64,000 nucleotides of DNA from Pseudomonas corrugata. GTDB taxonomy: Bacteria; Pseudomonadota; Gammaproteobacteria; Pseudomonadales; Pseudomonadaceae. The DNA lies in NCBI RefSeq assembly GCF_001269905.1, contig NZ_LHVK01000008.1, positions 206,526 to 270,525 of the forward strand, read 5' to 3'. Below are positions 1 to 8,398 of the stretch, piece after piece; positions within the stretch are counted from its first letter, which is position 1, and each line of letters begins with the position of its first letter. Made by a program: the position numbers and the translations under genes. Under the pieces are notes generated by a model, which worked only from the letters and a program-made list of their open reading frames with translations, searched no databases and was not told the origin of the DNA.

Positions 1-135
1 GACCTGCTTGCGCCAGTTCGACAAAGACATTTCGCTGACCCCTTCGCGCCGGGAAACCTCGGCCATCGACAGGTTGAGCGGAGGAAGCAGCATCTTGAGC
101 AATGCGGCTTTGCGTTCAGGTGAATAGTACGGCAC
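1..135 (-). CDS. Transposase OrfA-like protein, 5' part only (runs off the window)
   Basis: Reading the minus strand from a GTG at 135, 45 codons stay open to the window edge. They begin VPYYSPERKAALLKMLLPP and continue through a helix-turn-helix (AEVSRREGVSEMSLSNWRKQ). This is the N-terminal pattern of IS3-type OrfA transposases (HTH_Tnp_1 family), which bind the element ends. A GGAAAGAG ribosome-binding site lies about 7 nt before the GTG. The rest of the gene is outside the window, so its completeness cannot be judged. It sits about 85 bp from a large inverted repeat, but nothing shows that the two are one element. Confidence 0.7.
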   Translation of the reverse strand, partial: MPYYSPERKAALLKMLLPPLNLSMAEVSRREGVSEMSLSNWRKQV

Positions 136-219
136 GAACAGTCTCTTTCCGCCCCCGATCTGCTTTTTCAGGAAAATTTGGAGAGGCGACAACTATCCTG
201 ACACCGGGGGTTACAGCGG

Positions 220-966
220 GTTACTTTTGGCAAACGCCCGGAATGCCGGCCCAGCCAAAAGTGACCAAAAGGTCTGTGCCCCACCACTCGGCACCTCGCC
301 AAGGCGAGGTGTTCCCTCACTCCGGCATTGCTCCGTGGGCCCGCCGCGAAGGGCCATCCATGGCCCAGCGCGGCTACCCCGGCATCCATGCCGGGGTACC
401 CACTACGCAATACCTGCGTTCGGCCAGCGTGGTTAACGGGGCCTGAAGATCAAAAGCAAGAGCAAAGCAAAAGCAAGGCGGCCTTGCCGCCGACCTGCTT
501 TTTGAGCGTACGCGTTCCCCTGTGGGAGCGAGCCTGCTCGCGATGGCGTCGGTTCATGCAGCACTTTTCAAACTGACCCACCGCTATCGCGAGCAGGCTC
601 GCTCCCACAATTGATCGGGGGCAGCGGAAAAAGATAGGTCGCCTTCGCGAGCAAGCTTTGCTCCCACAAGTGGATTCAGGTACAGCCGGAAAAGTCAGGC
701 CGGCCACTAGGCCGCCTCGCTTTGGTCTTTGGCTTTGGCTTTTGATCCTAGACGCCCCGTTAACCACAAGGGCCGAACGCAGGCGTTACGTAGTGGGCAA
801 CCCGGCATGGAAGCCGGGTTAGTCGCGCTGGGCCATGGATGGCCGTTCGCGGCGGGCCCACGGAGCAATGCCGGAGTGAGGGAACACCGAGCGTAAGCGA
901 GGTGCCCAGTGGTGGGGGCAAAGGGCTTTTGGTTACTTTTGGCGCTCTTCCAAAAGTGACCCGCCG
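220..966. repeat. Large imperfect inverted repeat (about 265-bp arms) around a REPIN core
   Basis: The stretch at about 220-484 and the reverse complement of about 697-966 align over most of their length. Shared blocks include CCCTCACTCCGGCATTGCTC, GGCCATCCATGGCCCAGCGC and GGTTAACGGGGC. The outer ends share CCAAAAGTGACC / GGTTACTTTTGG words. The core (485-696) holds a REPIN and a further half REP. No convincing gene lies between 136 and 1236: the open frames here lack a good ribosome-binding site and overlap the repeat. It may be a non-autonomous mobile element or a genome-wide dispersed repeat; which one needs copies elsewhere in the genome. Confidence 0.75.
521..608. repeat. REPIN (inverted REP pair), family A
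   Basis: TGTGGGAGCGAGCCTGCTCG at 521 is answered by its inverted copy ending at 608, with about 45 bp between them. A third, variant half (GCGAGCAAGCTTTGCTCCCAC) lies at about 648-668. This is the dispersed palindromic element of the P. fluorescens group, found many times in this window. Here it forms the core of the larger inverted repeat. Confidence 0.9.
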
Positions 967-1236
967 TAAGGGCGGAACCGCCAGTGGCCGTTACGGAAGA
1001 AACGGATACACACCTACTGGCATTTGCAGGCGATTGAAATCATCAGCGATCTATCGCGCCGTCTGTCAGACGCACCGAAGTTTCCGACAAGTTTTTCAGG
1101 TTGTCCCTCGGAAGCGGTGGCTCTAGCCTGTGGGTGTCGCTGCCAATTCAGCGACCGGGTTTGACCGTCCGAAGAATCACAGGGCACAGGCCCGGACGAT
1201 TTGTCCTGGGCTCCATTAATTCAAGGAGTTTCCCCT

Positions 1237-1581
1237 TTGAAAAATGACAAACCCGCATCCAATTTCCCCTACGGCGACTACGCCCCCGAAAAGCTGCAAG
1301 AAGCCGCTGATCGTGCGCTGGACCATTACCTCAAACCCGAGGACAACTCGTCAGAACCCAAGCCCTCCCTGCAGTTGTTCACCGTGACCGATGCTGTCGA
1401 CACCGAAGTCCTGCTAGCCAACCTCAGCGAAACCCTGGCTTCGGCCAATGCCATGCTCAGCGACCTGGCCTTCGACCTCGACGGCTCGCGGCGGCATGTG
1501 GCGCTGGGGGTGGCGCAGATGATTGAGTTGGGCGCGCTGTTGGCGGACAAGGCGCTGGATCGGGTGGAGCTACGGGTTTGA
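1237..1581 (+). CDS. DUF6124 family protein
   Basis: This 114-residue protein starts KNDKPASNFPYGDYAP and resembles the small DUF6124 proteins common in Pseudomonas, whose function is unknown. The start is a TTG at 1237, chosen because AAGGAG (1223-1228) sits 8 nt upstream and the family begins at this point; an earlier TTG at 1201 in the same frame has no such site. The N-terminal third is polar. The rest is helical, with many Ala and Leu (LLANLSETLASANAMLSDLA). No signal peptide or membrane segment is visible. It stands alone, upstream of a repeat-filled spacer. Confidence 0.8.
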   Translation: MKNDKPASNFPYGDYAPEKLQEAADRALDHYLKPEDNSSEPKPSLQLFTVTDAVDTEVLLANLSETLASANAMLSDLAFDLDGSRRHVALGVAQMIELGALLADKALDRVELRV

Positions 1582-1599
1582 TGGCGTAAGTGCCGGCGC

Positions 1600-1624
1600 C
1601 ATCGCGAGCAGGCTCGCTCCCACA
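1600..1624. repeat. Single REP, family A
   Basis: ATCGCGAGCAGGCTCGCTCC followed by CACA, one half of the REPIN found elsewhere in the window. It lies just after the DUF6124 gene. Confidence 0.85.
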
Positions 1625-1653
1625 GGGGGGTGTTCACAGATGTGTGGACCCCC

Positions 1654-1785
1654 TGTGGCGAGGGGATTTATCCCCGCTGGGGCGCGCAGCGGCCCGAAAG
1701 CAAGCGACTCAATCTGCCTGACGCACCGGGTTGTTTGGCTTTAGGGCCGCTGCGCAGCCCAGCGGGGATGAATCCCCTCGCCACA
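1654..1785. repeat. Long palindromic repeat, family B (132 bp)
   Basis: It opens with TGTGGCGAGGGGATTTATCC and closes with the complementary ATGAATCCCCTCGCCACA. Inside are further complementary arms (CGCAGCGGCCC / GGGCCGCTGCG) around a central spacer. Similar long versions occur at 10198 and 24331, and short 28-bp versions at 4451, 23736, 46864 and 57734. It may end transcription from either side, between the DUF6124 gene and the convergent L,D-transpeptidase. Confidence 0.85.
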
Positions 1786-1850
1786 AAAGCTTTCATGTCG
1801 CAACAAGGCTTCCATGCCTCAACAAGCGCTTGCCGCATAAGAGACAGACG

Positions 1851-2357
1851 CTACGGCCGGATCTCGATCATCGTGCCATCCGGCACCAGGTTCCAGACTT
1901 CGCGCATGTCGACGTTGCGCATGGCAATGCAGCCATTGGTCCAGTCCAGGGTGTGGAACAGCTGTTCAGGGGTTTCTTCGGAATCAGGCGTGCCGTGGAT
2001 CATGATCATGCTCCCAGGCTCCACGCCTTCGCGTCGGGCGCGAGCGGCGTCGCTGATGTTGGGGTAGGAAATGTGCATCGACAGGTTGAAACGATCGCTG
2101 ACCTTGCGCCAGTCAATCCAGTAGAAACCTTCAGGGGTGCGTTTGTCGCCCTCGATCAGCTTGGGGCCTTTCTTGGCGCCCCTGCCGAGAGAGATACGGT
2201 AGGTCTTGAGCGGCTTGCCGTCGCTGATCAATTGCAACTGATGGGCGGATTTGAGCACCAGCACTTTTTCGATGGGCTTGCCGTCGTAGGTTCCCACCGC
2301 AGAAGCCTGGGACGCAGCAGCGAACGACAAGCAGAACAGCACAAACAACCAGCGCAT
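1851..2357 (-). CDS. L,D-transpeptidase family protein (YkuD domain)
   Basis: A 168-residue exported protein with signal peptide (MRWLFVLFCLSFAAASQASA). The YkuD catalytic signature is present: IMIHGTPDSEE supplies the conserved His, and DWTNGCIAMRN is the (S/T)xGC motif with the nucleophilic Cys. Such enzymes form 3-3 peptidoglycan cross-links or attach proteins to peptidoglycan in the periplasm. The length matches short single-domain members; there is no LysM domain. AGGGAT lies upstream of the ATG at 2357. The substrate cannot be told from sequence. Confidence 0.88.
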   Translation of the reverse strand: MRWLFVLFCLSFAAASQASAVGTYDGKPIEKVLVLKSAHQLQLISDGKPLKTYRISLGRGAKKGPKLIEGDKRTPEGFYWIDWRKVSDRFNLSMHISYPNISDAARARREGVEPGSMIMIHGTPDSEETPEQLFHTLDWTNGCIAMRNVDMREVWNLVPDGTMIEIRP

Positions 2358-2395
2358 TGAAATATCCCTAGAAGTGTCGTGACGATATGGTTTTT

Positions 2396-2947
2396 TCAGG
2401 TCTTGGCAGGCTGAGCCAGTGGCGGGATCGATTCGGATCGCACCGGGTAATGCTCGGTTCGTCGGTCAGCATAAAAATATTCCAGGGTACGGCCCACTGT
2501 GCGAAAAGCCAGTTCGTCCCATGGAATGTCCGCTTCTTCGAACAGCTTCACTTCCAGGCTCTCGGGGCCGGCGGAGAAATCCTCGTCCACCAGCTCGGCG
2601 CGGAAGAATACATGGACCTGGCTGATGTGCGGTACGTCGATCAACGTATAGATGCTTAAATTTCGCACCCGGGCGCAGGCTTCCTCGGCGGTTTCGCGCT
2701 CGGCGGCCTGCTCGACGGTTTCCCCGTTTTCCATGAAGCCCGCCGGCAGGGTCCAATAACCGCGTCGCGGCTCGATGGCGCGTCGGCACAGCAGGACTTT
2801 GCTGCCCCAGGTCGGTATGCAACCGGCCACGATATTGGGGTTCTGGTAGTGGATGGTGTGGCAGGTGTCGCAGACAAAGCGCAGGCGCGAGTCGCCTTCG
2901 GGTATGCGCTGGGTCACCGGGTTACCGCACTGGCTGCAGAATTTCAT
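2396..2947 (-). CDS. NUDIX hydrolase with N-terminal zinc ribbon
   Basis: A 183-residue protein beginning [16 protein letters not shown]. Two CxxC pairs (CSQC, CDTC) form a zinc ribbon, followed by a NUDIX domain. The Nudix box is [16 protein letters not shown] followed by TAEEACA; the usual Gly near its end is Cys, while the metal-binding REx2EE core is intact. Members of this group hydrolyse nucleoside diphosphate compounds such as ADP-ribose or NADH. The ATG at 2947 was chosen over longer openings because the zinc ribbon starts there and AGGAACC lies just upstream. It is divergent from the next NUDIX gene, sharing a 145-bp spacer. Confidence 0.85.
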   Translation of the reverse strand: MKFCSQCGNPVTQRIPEGDSRLRFVCDTCHTIHYQNPNIVAGCIPTWGSKVLLCRRAIEPRRGYWTLPAGFMENGETVEQAAERETAEEACARVRNLSIYTLIDVPHISQVHVFFRAELVDEDFSAGPESLEVKLFEEADIPWDELAFRTVGRTLEYFYADRRTEHYPVRSESIPPLAQPAKT

Positions 2948-3092
2948 GCTTGGGTTCCTGAATGCTGCGCCTATCTTGGCGTGCGAGGCGGGTGTCGGCA
3001 AGTTGTCGTTTCGCGACACGACGCGGTCCGGGGGTTGGGCCGCTTCAACGATTGGTGCATGATGCAAGGTAGCGAATAAATCGAGAAGTCTC

Positions 3093-3692
3093 ATGCTGGA
3101 CGAGCTACTGCATCGAGTAAGCAACCATACCCCGCGTGACCTGCAGGCCGACCGACGTTTCCCTGAAGCCGCGGTGCTGGTGCCGATCACTCGCAGTGGC
3201 GAGCCGGAGCTGGTACTGACCTTGCGCGCCAGCGGGCTTTCGACCCATGGTGGCGAAGTGGCCTTTCCCGGCGGGCGACGCGACCCGGAGGACCCGGATC
3301 TGATCTTCACCGCCCTGCGCGAAGCCGAAGAGGAAATCGGCCTGCCCCCCGGCCTGGTGGAAGTGATCGGTCCCCTCAGCCCGTTGATTTCGCTGCATGG
3401 CATCAAGGTCACGCCTTATGTCGGAGTGATTCCGGATTTCGTCGAGTATCAGGCCAACGATGCCGAGATCGCCGCGGTATTCAATGTGCCGTTGGAATTT
3501 TTCCGCAGGGATCCCCGCGAACACACCCATCGCATCGACTACCAGGGCTGCAGTTGGTACGTGCCCAGCTACCGTTTTGGCGAGTACAAGATATGGGGCC
3601 TGACGGCGATCATGATTGTCGAGTTGGTGAACCTGCTGTTCGACGCCGGCATTGATCTGCACAAACCACCCAGAAGCTTCATCAATACCTGA
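3093..3692 (+). CDS. CoA pyrophosphatase (NUDIX, NudL/YeaB type)
   Basis: 199 residues. The segment [20 protein letters not shown] continuing into GG is the UPF0035 motif that marks NUDIX hydrolases acting on coenzyme A. The Nudix helix follows ([11 protein letters not shown]). These cytosolic enzymes cleave CoA or its oxidised forms to phosphopantetheine and 3',5'-ADP. GAGAAG precedes the ATG. The gamma-carbonic anhydrase gene follows after 14 bp, so the three genes 3093-4437 are likely one operon. Confidence 0.88.
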   Translation: MLDELLHRVSNHTPRDLQADRRFPEAAVLVPITRSGEPELVLTLRASGLSTHGGEVAFPGGRRDPEDPDLIFTALREAEEEIGLPPGLVEVIGPLSPLISLHGIKVTPYVGVIPDFVEYQANDAEIAAVFNVPLEFFRRDPREHTHRIDYQGCSWYVPSYRFGEYKIWGLTAIMIVELVNLLFDAGIDLHKPPRSFINT

Positions 3693-3706
3693 GCCCGAGG
3701 ATCTTC

Positions 3707-4231
3707 ATGAAATACCGCTTGGGCGATGCCCGTGTCGAAACCCACCCACAGAGCTGGGTTGCGCCCAACGCCACGCTGGTGGGCAAGGTCCGCCTCGAAG
3801 AAGGCGCCAGTGTCTGGTTCAACGCCGTGCTGCGCGGCGATAATGAGTTGATCCTGATCGGCAAGGACAGCAACGTGCAGGACGGCACGGTGATGCACAC
3901 CGACATGGGCTTTCCACTGACCATAGGTACCGGCGTGACCATTGGCCATAACGCCATGCTACACGGCTGCACCGTGGGGGATTACAGCCTCATCGGCATC
4001 AATGCGGTGATTCTCAACGGCGCGAAGATCGGCAAGAACTGCATCATTGGCGCCAACGCGTTGATCGGCGAAAACAAGGAAATCCCTGACGGTTCGCTGG
4101 TGATGGGCTCACCTGGCAAGGTCGTGCGGGAATTGACCGAGGCTCAGAAGAAAATGCTCGAGGCCAGCGCGGCGCATTACGTCCACAACGCACAGCGCTA
4201 CGCCCGCGACCTGGCAGAGCAGGAATCATGA
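3707..4231 (+). CDS. Gamma carbonic anhydrase family protein
   Basis: 174 residues made mostly of a left-handed beta-helix of hexapeptide repeats (for example [20 protein letters not shown], then [14 protein letters not shown]). Three histidines sit where the family binds zinc ([15 protein letters not shown]). These trimeric proteins (YrdA/CaiE/PaaY group) are related to the Methanosarcina Cam enzyme; several have weak or no carbonic anhydrase activity, so the catalytic role is uncertain. The stop codon overlaps the next start (ATGA). Confidence 0.9.
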   Translation: MKYRLGDARVETHPQSWVAPNATLVGKVRLEEGASVWFNAVLRGDNELILIGKDSNVQDGTVMHTDMGFPLTIGTGVTIGHNAMLHGCTVGDYSLIGINAVILNGAKIGKNCIIGANALIGENKEIPDGSLVMGSPGKVVRELTEAQKKMLEASAAHYVHNAQRYARDLAEQES

Positions 4232-4437
4232 ACACCTCCGAACGTCCGGTGCCTTCGCCCTGCGTGAATATCTGCTCGCTGGACGATGACGACGTCTGCA
4301 CCGGCTGCCAGCGCACCGTGTCCGAGATCACTCGTTGGCGCAGCATGGACAACGATGAACGGCGTAGCGTATTGGCCTTATGTCACGAGCGGGCAAAGGC
4401 CAGTGGGTTGGTGTGGATGTTGTCGGGAAGGTCTTGA
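4228..4437 (+). CDS. DUF1289 domain-containing small protein
   Basis: A 69-residue protein with four cysteines spaced C-x3-C-x7-C-x2-C ([19 protein letters not shown]) followed by TRWRSM, the standard DUF1289 signature, presumably a metal-binding fold. Function unknown. Its ATG overlaps the end of the carbonic anhydrase gene by 4 bp, so the two are translationally coupled. A family B palindrome follows the stop at 4451 and may end the operon. Confidence 0.88.
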   Translation: MNTSERPVPSPCVNICSLDDDDVCTGCQRTVSEITRWRSMDNDERRSVLALCHERAKASGLVWMLSGRS

Positions 4438-4450
4438 GTACAAGTCCTCT

Positions 4451-4478
4451 GTGGCGAGGGGATAAATCCCCTCGCCAC
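4451..4478. repeat. Short palindrome, family B (28 bp)
   Basis: Arms GTGGCGAGGGGAT and ATCCCCTCGCCAC are exact reverse complements (13 bp) around AA. It lies between two convergent genes, where a transcript from either side would form a strong hairpin. The same 28 bp recurs exactly at 23736 next to the RAYT gene. Confidence 0.92.
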
Positions 4479-4489
4479 GTGGCAGTCTT

Positions 4490-5122
4490 CTAATACCGTT
4501 GCCCCATCCACCGATCCAATCCCACCACCCCCAGCGCGATCCCGATAAACCCCAGCAATATCTCCCCGGCATTGATGAACACCTGTGGATAACCCAGCGT
4601 TGCCACGTCGATGAAAGGGTAGGGGTACGCTCCCAGAAAACTCCCCCGCAACAGGACATGGGCGAAATACACCATGGGGTAAATCACCCAAAGCCCGATG
4701 TGCCAGAGATGCAGGGTGCCTTTGGGCACGCACCGCCACCAATAGGTGATGAACAGCAGCGGCATTACGTCGTGCAATAACTCATCGGCTAGGAACTGCC
4801 AGCCTTCGGGTTGCCATAGATGACGCAGCAACAGGTTATAGGCCAGGCAGACCAGGGCGATGCTCACGGCGATACCGCTGCTGACGGCGGGCCGCAGGAA
4901 CCAGCGTCGTGCGGCCGATTCGCGTCGGGTCACTTCGCACGTCAATACCACGGCCACCAGGGTGTTGGTCAGCACCGTGAAGAAACTGAAGGCATTCATC
5001 AGGCCGCCCAGCAGGCTCGTGCCCAGTTCCCAGCGCCCCAACAGAATCAGATACAGCTGGATGCTCAATCCCGCCCAGCCCAGCAGCGCTGCCACCGATA
5101 CGAAGCGCTGTCGAATGCTCAT
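4490..5122 (-). CDS. Pr6Pr family membrane protein
   Basis: 210 residues with about six hydrophobic segments (such as LLGWAGLSIQLYLILL and AFSFFTVLTNTLVAVVL) and the conserved FFTVLTN and YWWRCVPKG stretches of the Pr6Pr membrane protein family, which has no known function. It starts 3 bp after the stop of the VF530 gene, so the two are likely cotranscribed. Inner membrane location is inferred from hydrophobicity. Confidence 0.82.
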   Translation of the reverse strand: MSIRQRFVSVAALLGWAGLSIQLYLILLGRWELGTSLLGGLMNAFSFFTVLTNTLVAVVLTCEVTRRESAARRWFLRPAVSSGIAVSIALVCLAYNLLLRHLWQPEGWQFLADELLHDVMPLLFITYWWRCVPKGTLHLWHIGLWVIYPMVYFAHVLLRGSFLGAYPYPFIDVATLGYPQVFINAGEILLGFIGIALGVVGLDRWMGQRY

Positions 5123-5125
5123 GAT

Positions 5126-5356
5126 TCAGACCGGCCGCTTGGTACGCATCAACTTGATATACAACCGCTCGACTTTCTCCCGTGCCCATGGCGTCTTGCG
5201 CAGGAAGGTCAGGCTCGACTTGATGCTCGGGTCGCTCTTGAAACAACGGATATCGATGCGCTCGGCCAGGCCCGACCATTCGTAGTGCTGCACCAGGGCG
5301 TTGAGGATCTGCTCCAGCGTCACGCCGTGCAGGGGGTTGTTGTGCTGTTCGGTCAT
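5126..5356 (-). CDS. VF530 family protein
   Basis: 76 residues. [20 protein letters not shown] at the N-terminus, then [30 protein letters not shown], is the conserved pattern of the VF530 family (DNA-binding fold, DUF2132). These small basic proteins are widespread in gammaproteobacteria; their role is not established. It is the first gene of a pair with the Pr6Pr gene. Confidence 0.88.
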   Translation of the reverse strand: MTEQHNNPLHGVTLEQILNALVQHYEWSGLAERIDIRCFKSDPSIKSSLTFLRKTPWAREKVERLYIKLMRTKRPV

Positions 5357-5578
5357 GGAGGTATTTGCGTGAAAGGAATATGCCGCGCACCTTATCCGAG
5401 GCGCCCATGGGTTGGAAGTCTAGTGGTAACACTGTTACCGGATTCGAAAAGATTCATGTCGGTAAAAGCGCTTTCTCTATTGGTAGCAGGCCATTATTCT
5501 TGCGCCCCCCTTGCTGAAACGGTTCTCCTGACGTATCAGGATTTTAAAAGATAGCGCTGTCTTGCCCTGCAACCTCAT

Positions 5579-5668
5579 GTGGGAGCGAGCCTGCTCGCGA
5601 TTGCGGCGTCACATTCAACAGGCGTGTTGGGTGATCCACCGCAATCGCGAGCAGGCTCGCTCCCACAA
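5579..5668. repeat. REPIN, family A, in the gcd upstream spacer
   Basis: TGTGGGAGCGAGCCTGCTCG at 5579 pairs with its inverted copy ending at 5668. It lies in the 420-bp spacer between the divergent VF530 and gcd genes. The remaining 5357-5578 and 5669-5776 should hold the promoters of both genes; I could not assign them by eye. Confidence 0.9.
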
Positions 5669-5776
5669 GAGGCTGCTGATAGCGGGTCAGCTTTTTACTG
5701 AACCATGCCTCCGCAAGATCGTCATCTAAAGTGACTACTTGCGCGGGACTCCTTAAATATCACGGAGAATCACACT

Positions 5777-8191
5777 ATGAGCACTGAAGGTGCTTTGAAT
5801 CGAGGCCGTCTGCTACCGAGCCTGCTCGGCATTCTGCTTCTATTGATGGGCCTGGCCCTGTTGGCCGGCGGGGTCAAGCTGAGCACGCTTGGCGGTTCGT
5901 GGTACTACCTGCTGGCCGGTATCGGCCTGGCACTGACCGGTGTGCTGCTGATCATGGCCCGCCGTGCGGCCCTGGGCCTGTACGCGCTGGTGCTATTCGC
6001 CAGTACGGTATGGGCACTGTGGGAAGTGGGCCTGGATTGGTGGCAACTGGTGCCGCGCCTGGCAATGTTGTTCGCCCTGGGCATCGTCATGTTGTTGCCG
6101 TGGTTCCGCCGTCCGCTGCTGACCGCCGACGCGTCCCCCATGGGCACCCGCGCATTGGGTGCCGCTGTGGTTATCGCCGGTGTCGCGGCGCTTGCCAGCC
6201 AGTTCACCAATCCGGGTGAAATCAAGGGGCAGTTGGATCGCGACAACGTAGCGGGCATGGCCAACACCGCACCGGCAATGGCCGACGGCGACTGGAACTC
6301 CTATGGCCGTAGCGCCCATGGCGACCGTTATTCGCCGTTGGCGCAAATCACGCCGCAGAACGTCAGCAAGCTGGTGCCGGCCTGGACCTATCGTACTGGC
6401 GACTTGCCGGGGCCGAACGACCCGGGCGAGACCACCGCTGAAAACACTCCGCTGAAAGTCAACGGCATGCTCTACGTGTGCACCCCCCACAGCCAGGTGA
6501 TTGCCCTGGAGCCTGAAACCGGTAAGGAAATCTGGCGTTTCGATCCGAAGCTTTCCACGCAGAAGGCGGAAAACTTCAAGGGTTGGGCACATATGACCTG
6601 CCGTGGCGTGAGCTATCACGATGACGCCGTGTACGCCTCTGCCGAGCAGAGCCCCACCGGTACTGCCAGTACCACGCCGGTCAGCACGGTATGCCCGCGC
6701 CGGATTTTCCTGCCGACTGCCGACACCCGCCTGATCGCCCTCAATGCCGACACCGGCAAGATGTGCGAAGACTTCGGTGACAAAGGCCAGGTCGACCTGA
6801 GCGCCAACATCGGTGGCTTCACCGCGGGTGGTTACTACTCCACCTCGCCTCCGGCAGTCACCCAGAACCTGGTGGTGATCGGCGGCCACGTCACCGACAA
6901 CGTTTCCACTGATGAGCCCAGTGGCGTTATCCGCGCCTACGACGTGCACACCGGCAAGCTGGTGTGGAACTGGGACAGCGGCAAGCCGGACGACACCACG
7001 CCGATTGCCGAGGGCCAGACCTACACCCGCAATTCGCCGAACATGTGGTCCATGTTCAGCGTCGACGAAAAACTCGGCATGCTCTACCTGCCGATGGGCA
7101 ACCAGACCCCCGACCAGTTCGGTGGCCTGCGTACCCCGGAATCGGAAAAATACTCTGCCGGCCTGACCGCGCTGGACATCGCCACCGGCAAGGTGCGCTG
7201 GTACTTCCAGTTCACTCATCACGACCTGTGGGACATGGACGTCGGCGGTCAACCGACCCTGATGGACATGAAGACCGCTGACGGCGTGAAACCGGCGGTA
7301 CTGGCCTCGACCAAGCAGGGCAGCATCTACGTGCTGGACCGCAGCAACGGTCAGCCGATCATTCCTATCAAGGAGATCCCGGTGCCGCAAGGCGCAGTGG
7401 AAGGTGACCACACCTCGCCGACCCAGCCGATGTCCGACCTGAACTTCGTGCCGCCGGTCCTCAAGGAACGCGACATGTGGGGCGTGACCCCGTTTGACCA
7501 GATGCTCTGCCGGATCGACTTCAAGTCGCTGCGCTACGACGGCATGTACACGCCGCCGTCGCTGCAGGGTTCCATCGTTTACCCGGGTAACTTCGGCGTG
7601 TTCGACTGGGGCGGTATCTCGGTTGACCCGGTGCGCCAGATCGCTTTCGTCAACCCGAGCTACATGGCGTTCAAGTCGAAGCTGGTACCGGCGGCCGAAG
7701 TGGCCGGTGGCCCGGGACGCAAGAGCGAAACCGAAGGCGTGCAGCCGAACAAGGGCGCGCCCTATGGCGTGATCCTCGAAGCGCTGCTCTCGCCTATGGG
7801 CCTGCCCTGCCAGGCTCCGGCCTGGGGTTATGTGGCCGCTGTCGACCTGACCAACAACAAAACCCTGTGGAAACACAAGAACGGCACCGTGCGTGACAGC
7901 TCGCCAGTGCCGATTCCGCTGAGCATGGGCGTACCGAGCCTGGGCGGCACGTTCACCACCGCCGGTGGCGTGGCGTTCCTGAGCGGTACCCTGGACCAGT
8001 ACCTGCGTGCCTATGACGTGAAAAACGGCAAGCAACTGTGGGAAGGTCGCCTGCCCGCCGGCGCCCAGACCACGCCGATGACCTACACCGGCAAGGACGG
8101 CAAGCAATATGTGCTGGTGGTTGCTGGCGGTCATGGTTCCCTGGGTACCAAGCAGGGTGACTATGTCATCGCGTACAAACTGCCGGATTAA
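5777..8191 (+). CDS. gcd: Membrane-bound PQQ-dependent glucose dehydrogenase
   Basis: 804 residues, the usual length for Gcd. The first 140 residues carry five membrane segments (such as LLPSLLGILLLLMGLALLA), where the family binds ubiquinone. The rest is the periplasmic eight-bladed PQQ propeller, with repeated tryptophan-docking motifs (TGKEIWRFDPK, TGKLVWNWDSG, NGKQLWEGRLP) and characteristic segments GWAHMTCRGVSYH and LCRIDFKSLRYDGMYTPPS. It oxidises glucose to gluconolactone in the periplasm, feeding the gluconate route and acid-driven phosphate solubilisation. AGGAG-like GGAGAATC precedes the ATG, and a strong terminator follows at 8210. Confidence 0.96.
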   Translation: MSTEGALNRGRLLPSLLGILLLLMGLALLAGGVKLSTLGGSWYYLLAGIGLALTGVLLIMARRAALGLYALVLFASTVWALWEVGLDWWQLVPRLAMLFALGIVMLLPWFRRPLLTADASPMGTRALGAAVVIAGVAALASQFTNPGEIKGQLDRDNVAGMANTAPAMADGDWNSYGRSAHGDRYSPLAQITPQNVSKLVPAWTYRTGDLPGPNDPGETTAENTPLKVNGMLYVCTPHSQVIALEPETGKEIWRFDPKLSTQKAENFKGWAHMTCRGVSYHDDAVYASAEQSPTGTASTTPVSTVCPRRIFLPTADTRLIALNADTGKMCEDFGDKGQVDLSANIGGFTAGGYYSTSPPAVTQNLVVIGGHVTDNVSTDEPSGVIRAYDVHTGKLVWNWDSGKPDDTTPIAEGQTYTRNSPNMWSMFSVDEKLGMLYLPMGNQTPDQFGGLRTPESEKYSAGLTALDIATGKVRWYFQFTHHDLWDMDVGGQPTLMDMKTADGVKPAVLASTKQGSIYVLDRSNGQPIIPIKEIPVPQGAVEGDHTSPTQPMSDLNFVPPVLKERDMWGVTPFDQMLCRIDFKSLRYDGMYTPPSLQGSIVYPGNFGVFDWGGISVDPVRQIAFVNPSYMAFKSKLVPAAEVAGGPGRKSETEGVQPNKGAPYGVILEALLSPMGLPCQAPAWGYVAAVDLTNNKTLWKHKNGTVRDSSPVPIPLSMGVPSLGGTFTTAGGVAFLSGTLDQYLRAYDVKNGKQLWEGRLPAGAQTTPMTYTGKDGKQYVLVVAGGHGSLGTKQGDYVIAYKLPD

Positions 8192-8209
8192 GCCCAACCT
8201 GCGCTCATG

Positions 8210-8243
8210 AAAAAGGCGACACCCTTGCGGGTGTCGCCTTTTT
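8210..8243 (+). terminator. Rho-independent terminator of gcd
   Basis: A 10-bp stem, GGCGACACCC (8215-8224) and GGGTGTCGCC (8229-8238), with a TTGC loop. It is flanked by AAAAA before and TTTTT after, so it could work in both directions. It starts 18 bp after the gcd stop. Confidence 0.95.
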
Positions 8244-8289
8244 ATTTAACCGGCACTGTAGAAGAAAAGCTTCCTATGGGAGCAAAGCC

Positions 8290-8378
8290 TGTGGGAGCAA
8301 AGCTTGCTCGCGATACAGACAACTGGGTTTCAAGAAGACCGCATCGCCTTCATCGCGGGCAAGCCTTGCTCCCACAGG
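8290..8378. repeat. REPIN, family A variant
   Basis: TGTGGGAGCAAAGCTTGCTC and, inverted, GCGGGCAAGCCTTGCTCCCA: the AAAGCTT/AAGCCTT subtype of family A. It lies between convergent gcd and purT. Confidence 0.85.
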
Positions 8379-8398
8379 GCACAGCGCCAGTCAGGATT

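Noticed and set aside
136..1236. Several short open frames in the first kilobase
   Set aside because: They overlap the inverted repeat and REPs and lack ribosome-binding sites or family patterns.
5993..8197. Long open frame antisense to gcd
   Set aside because: Low-complexity His/Arg/Gly-rich translation and full overlap with an unmistakable gcd.
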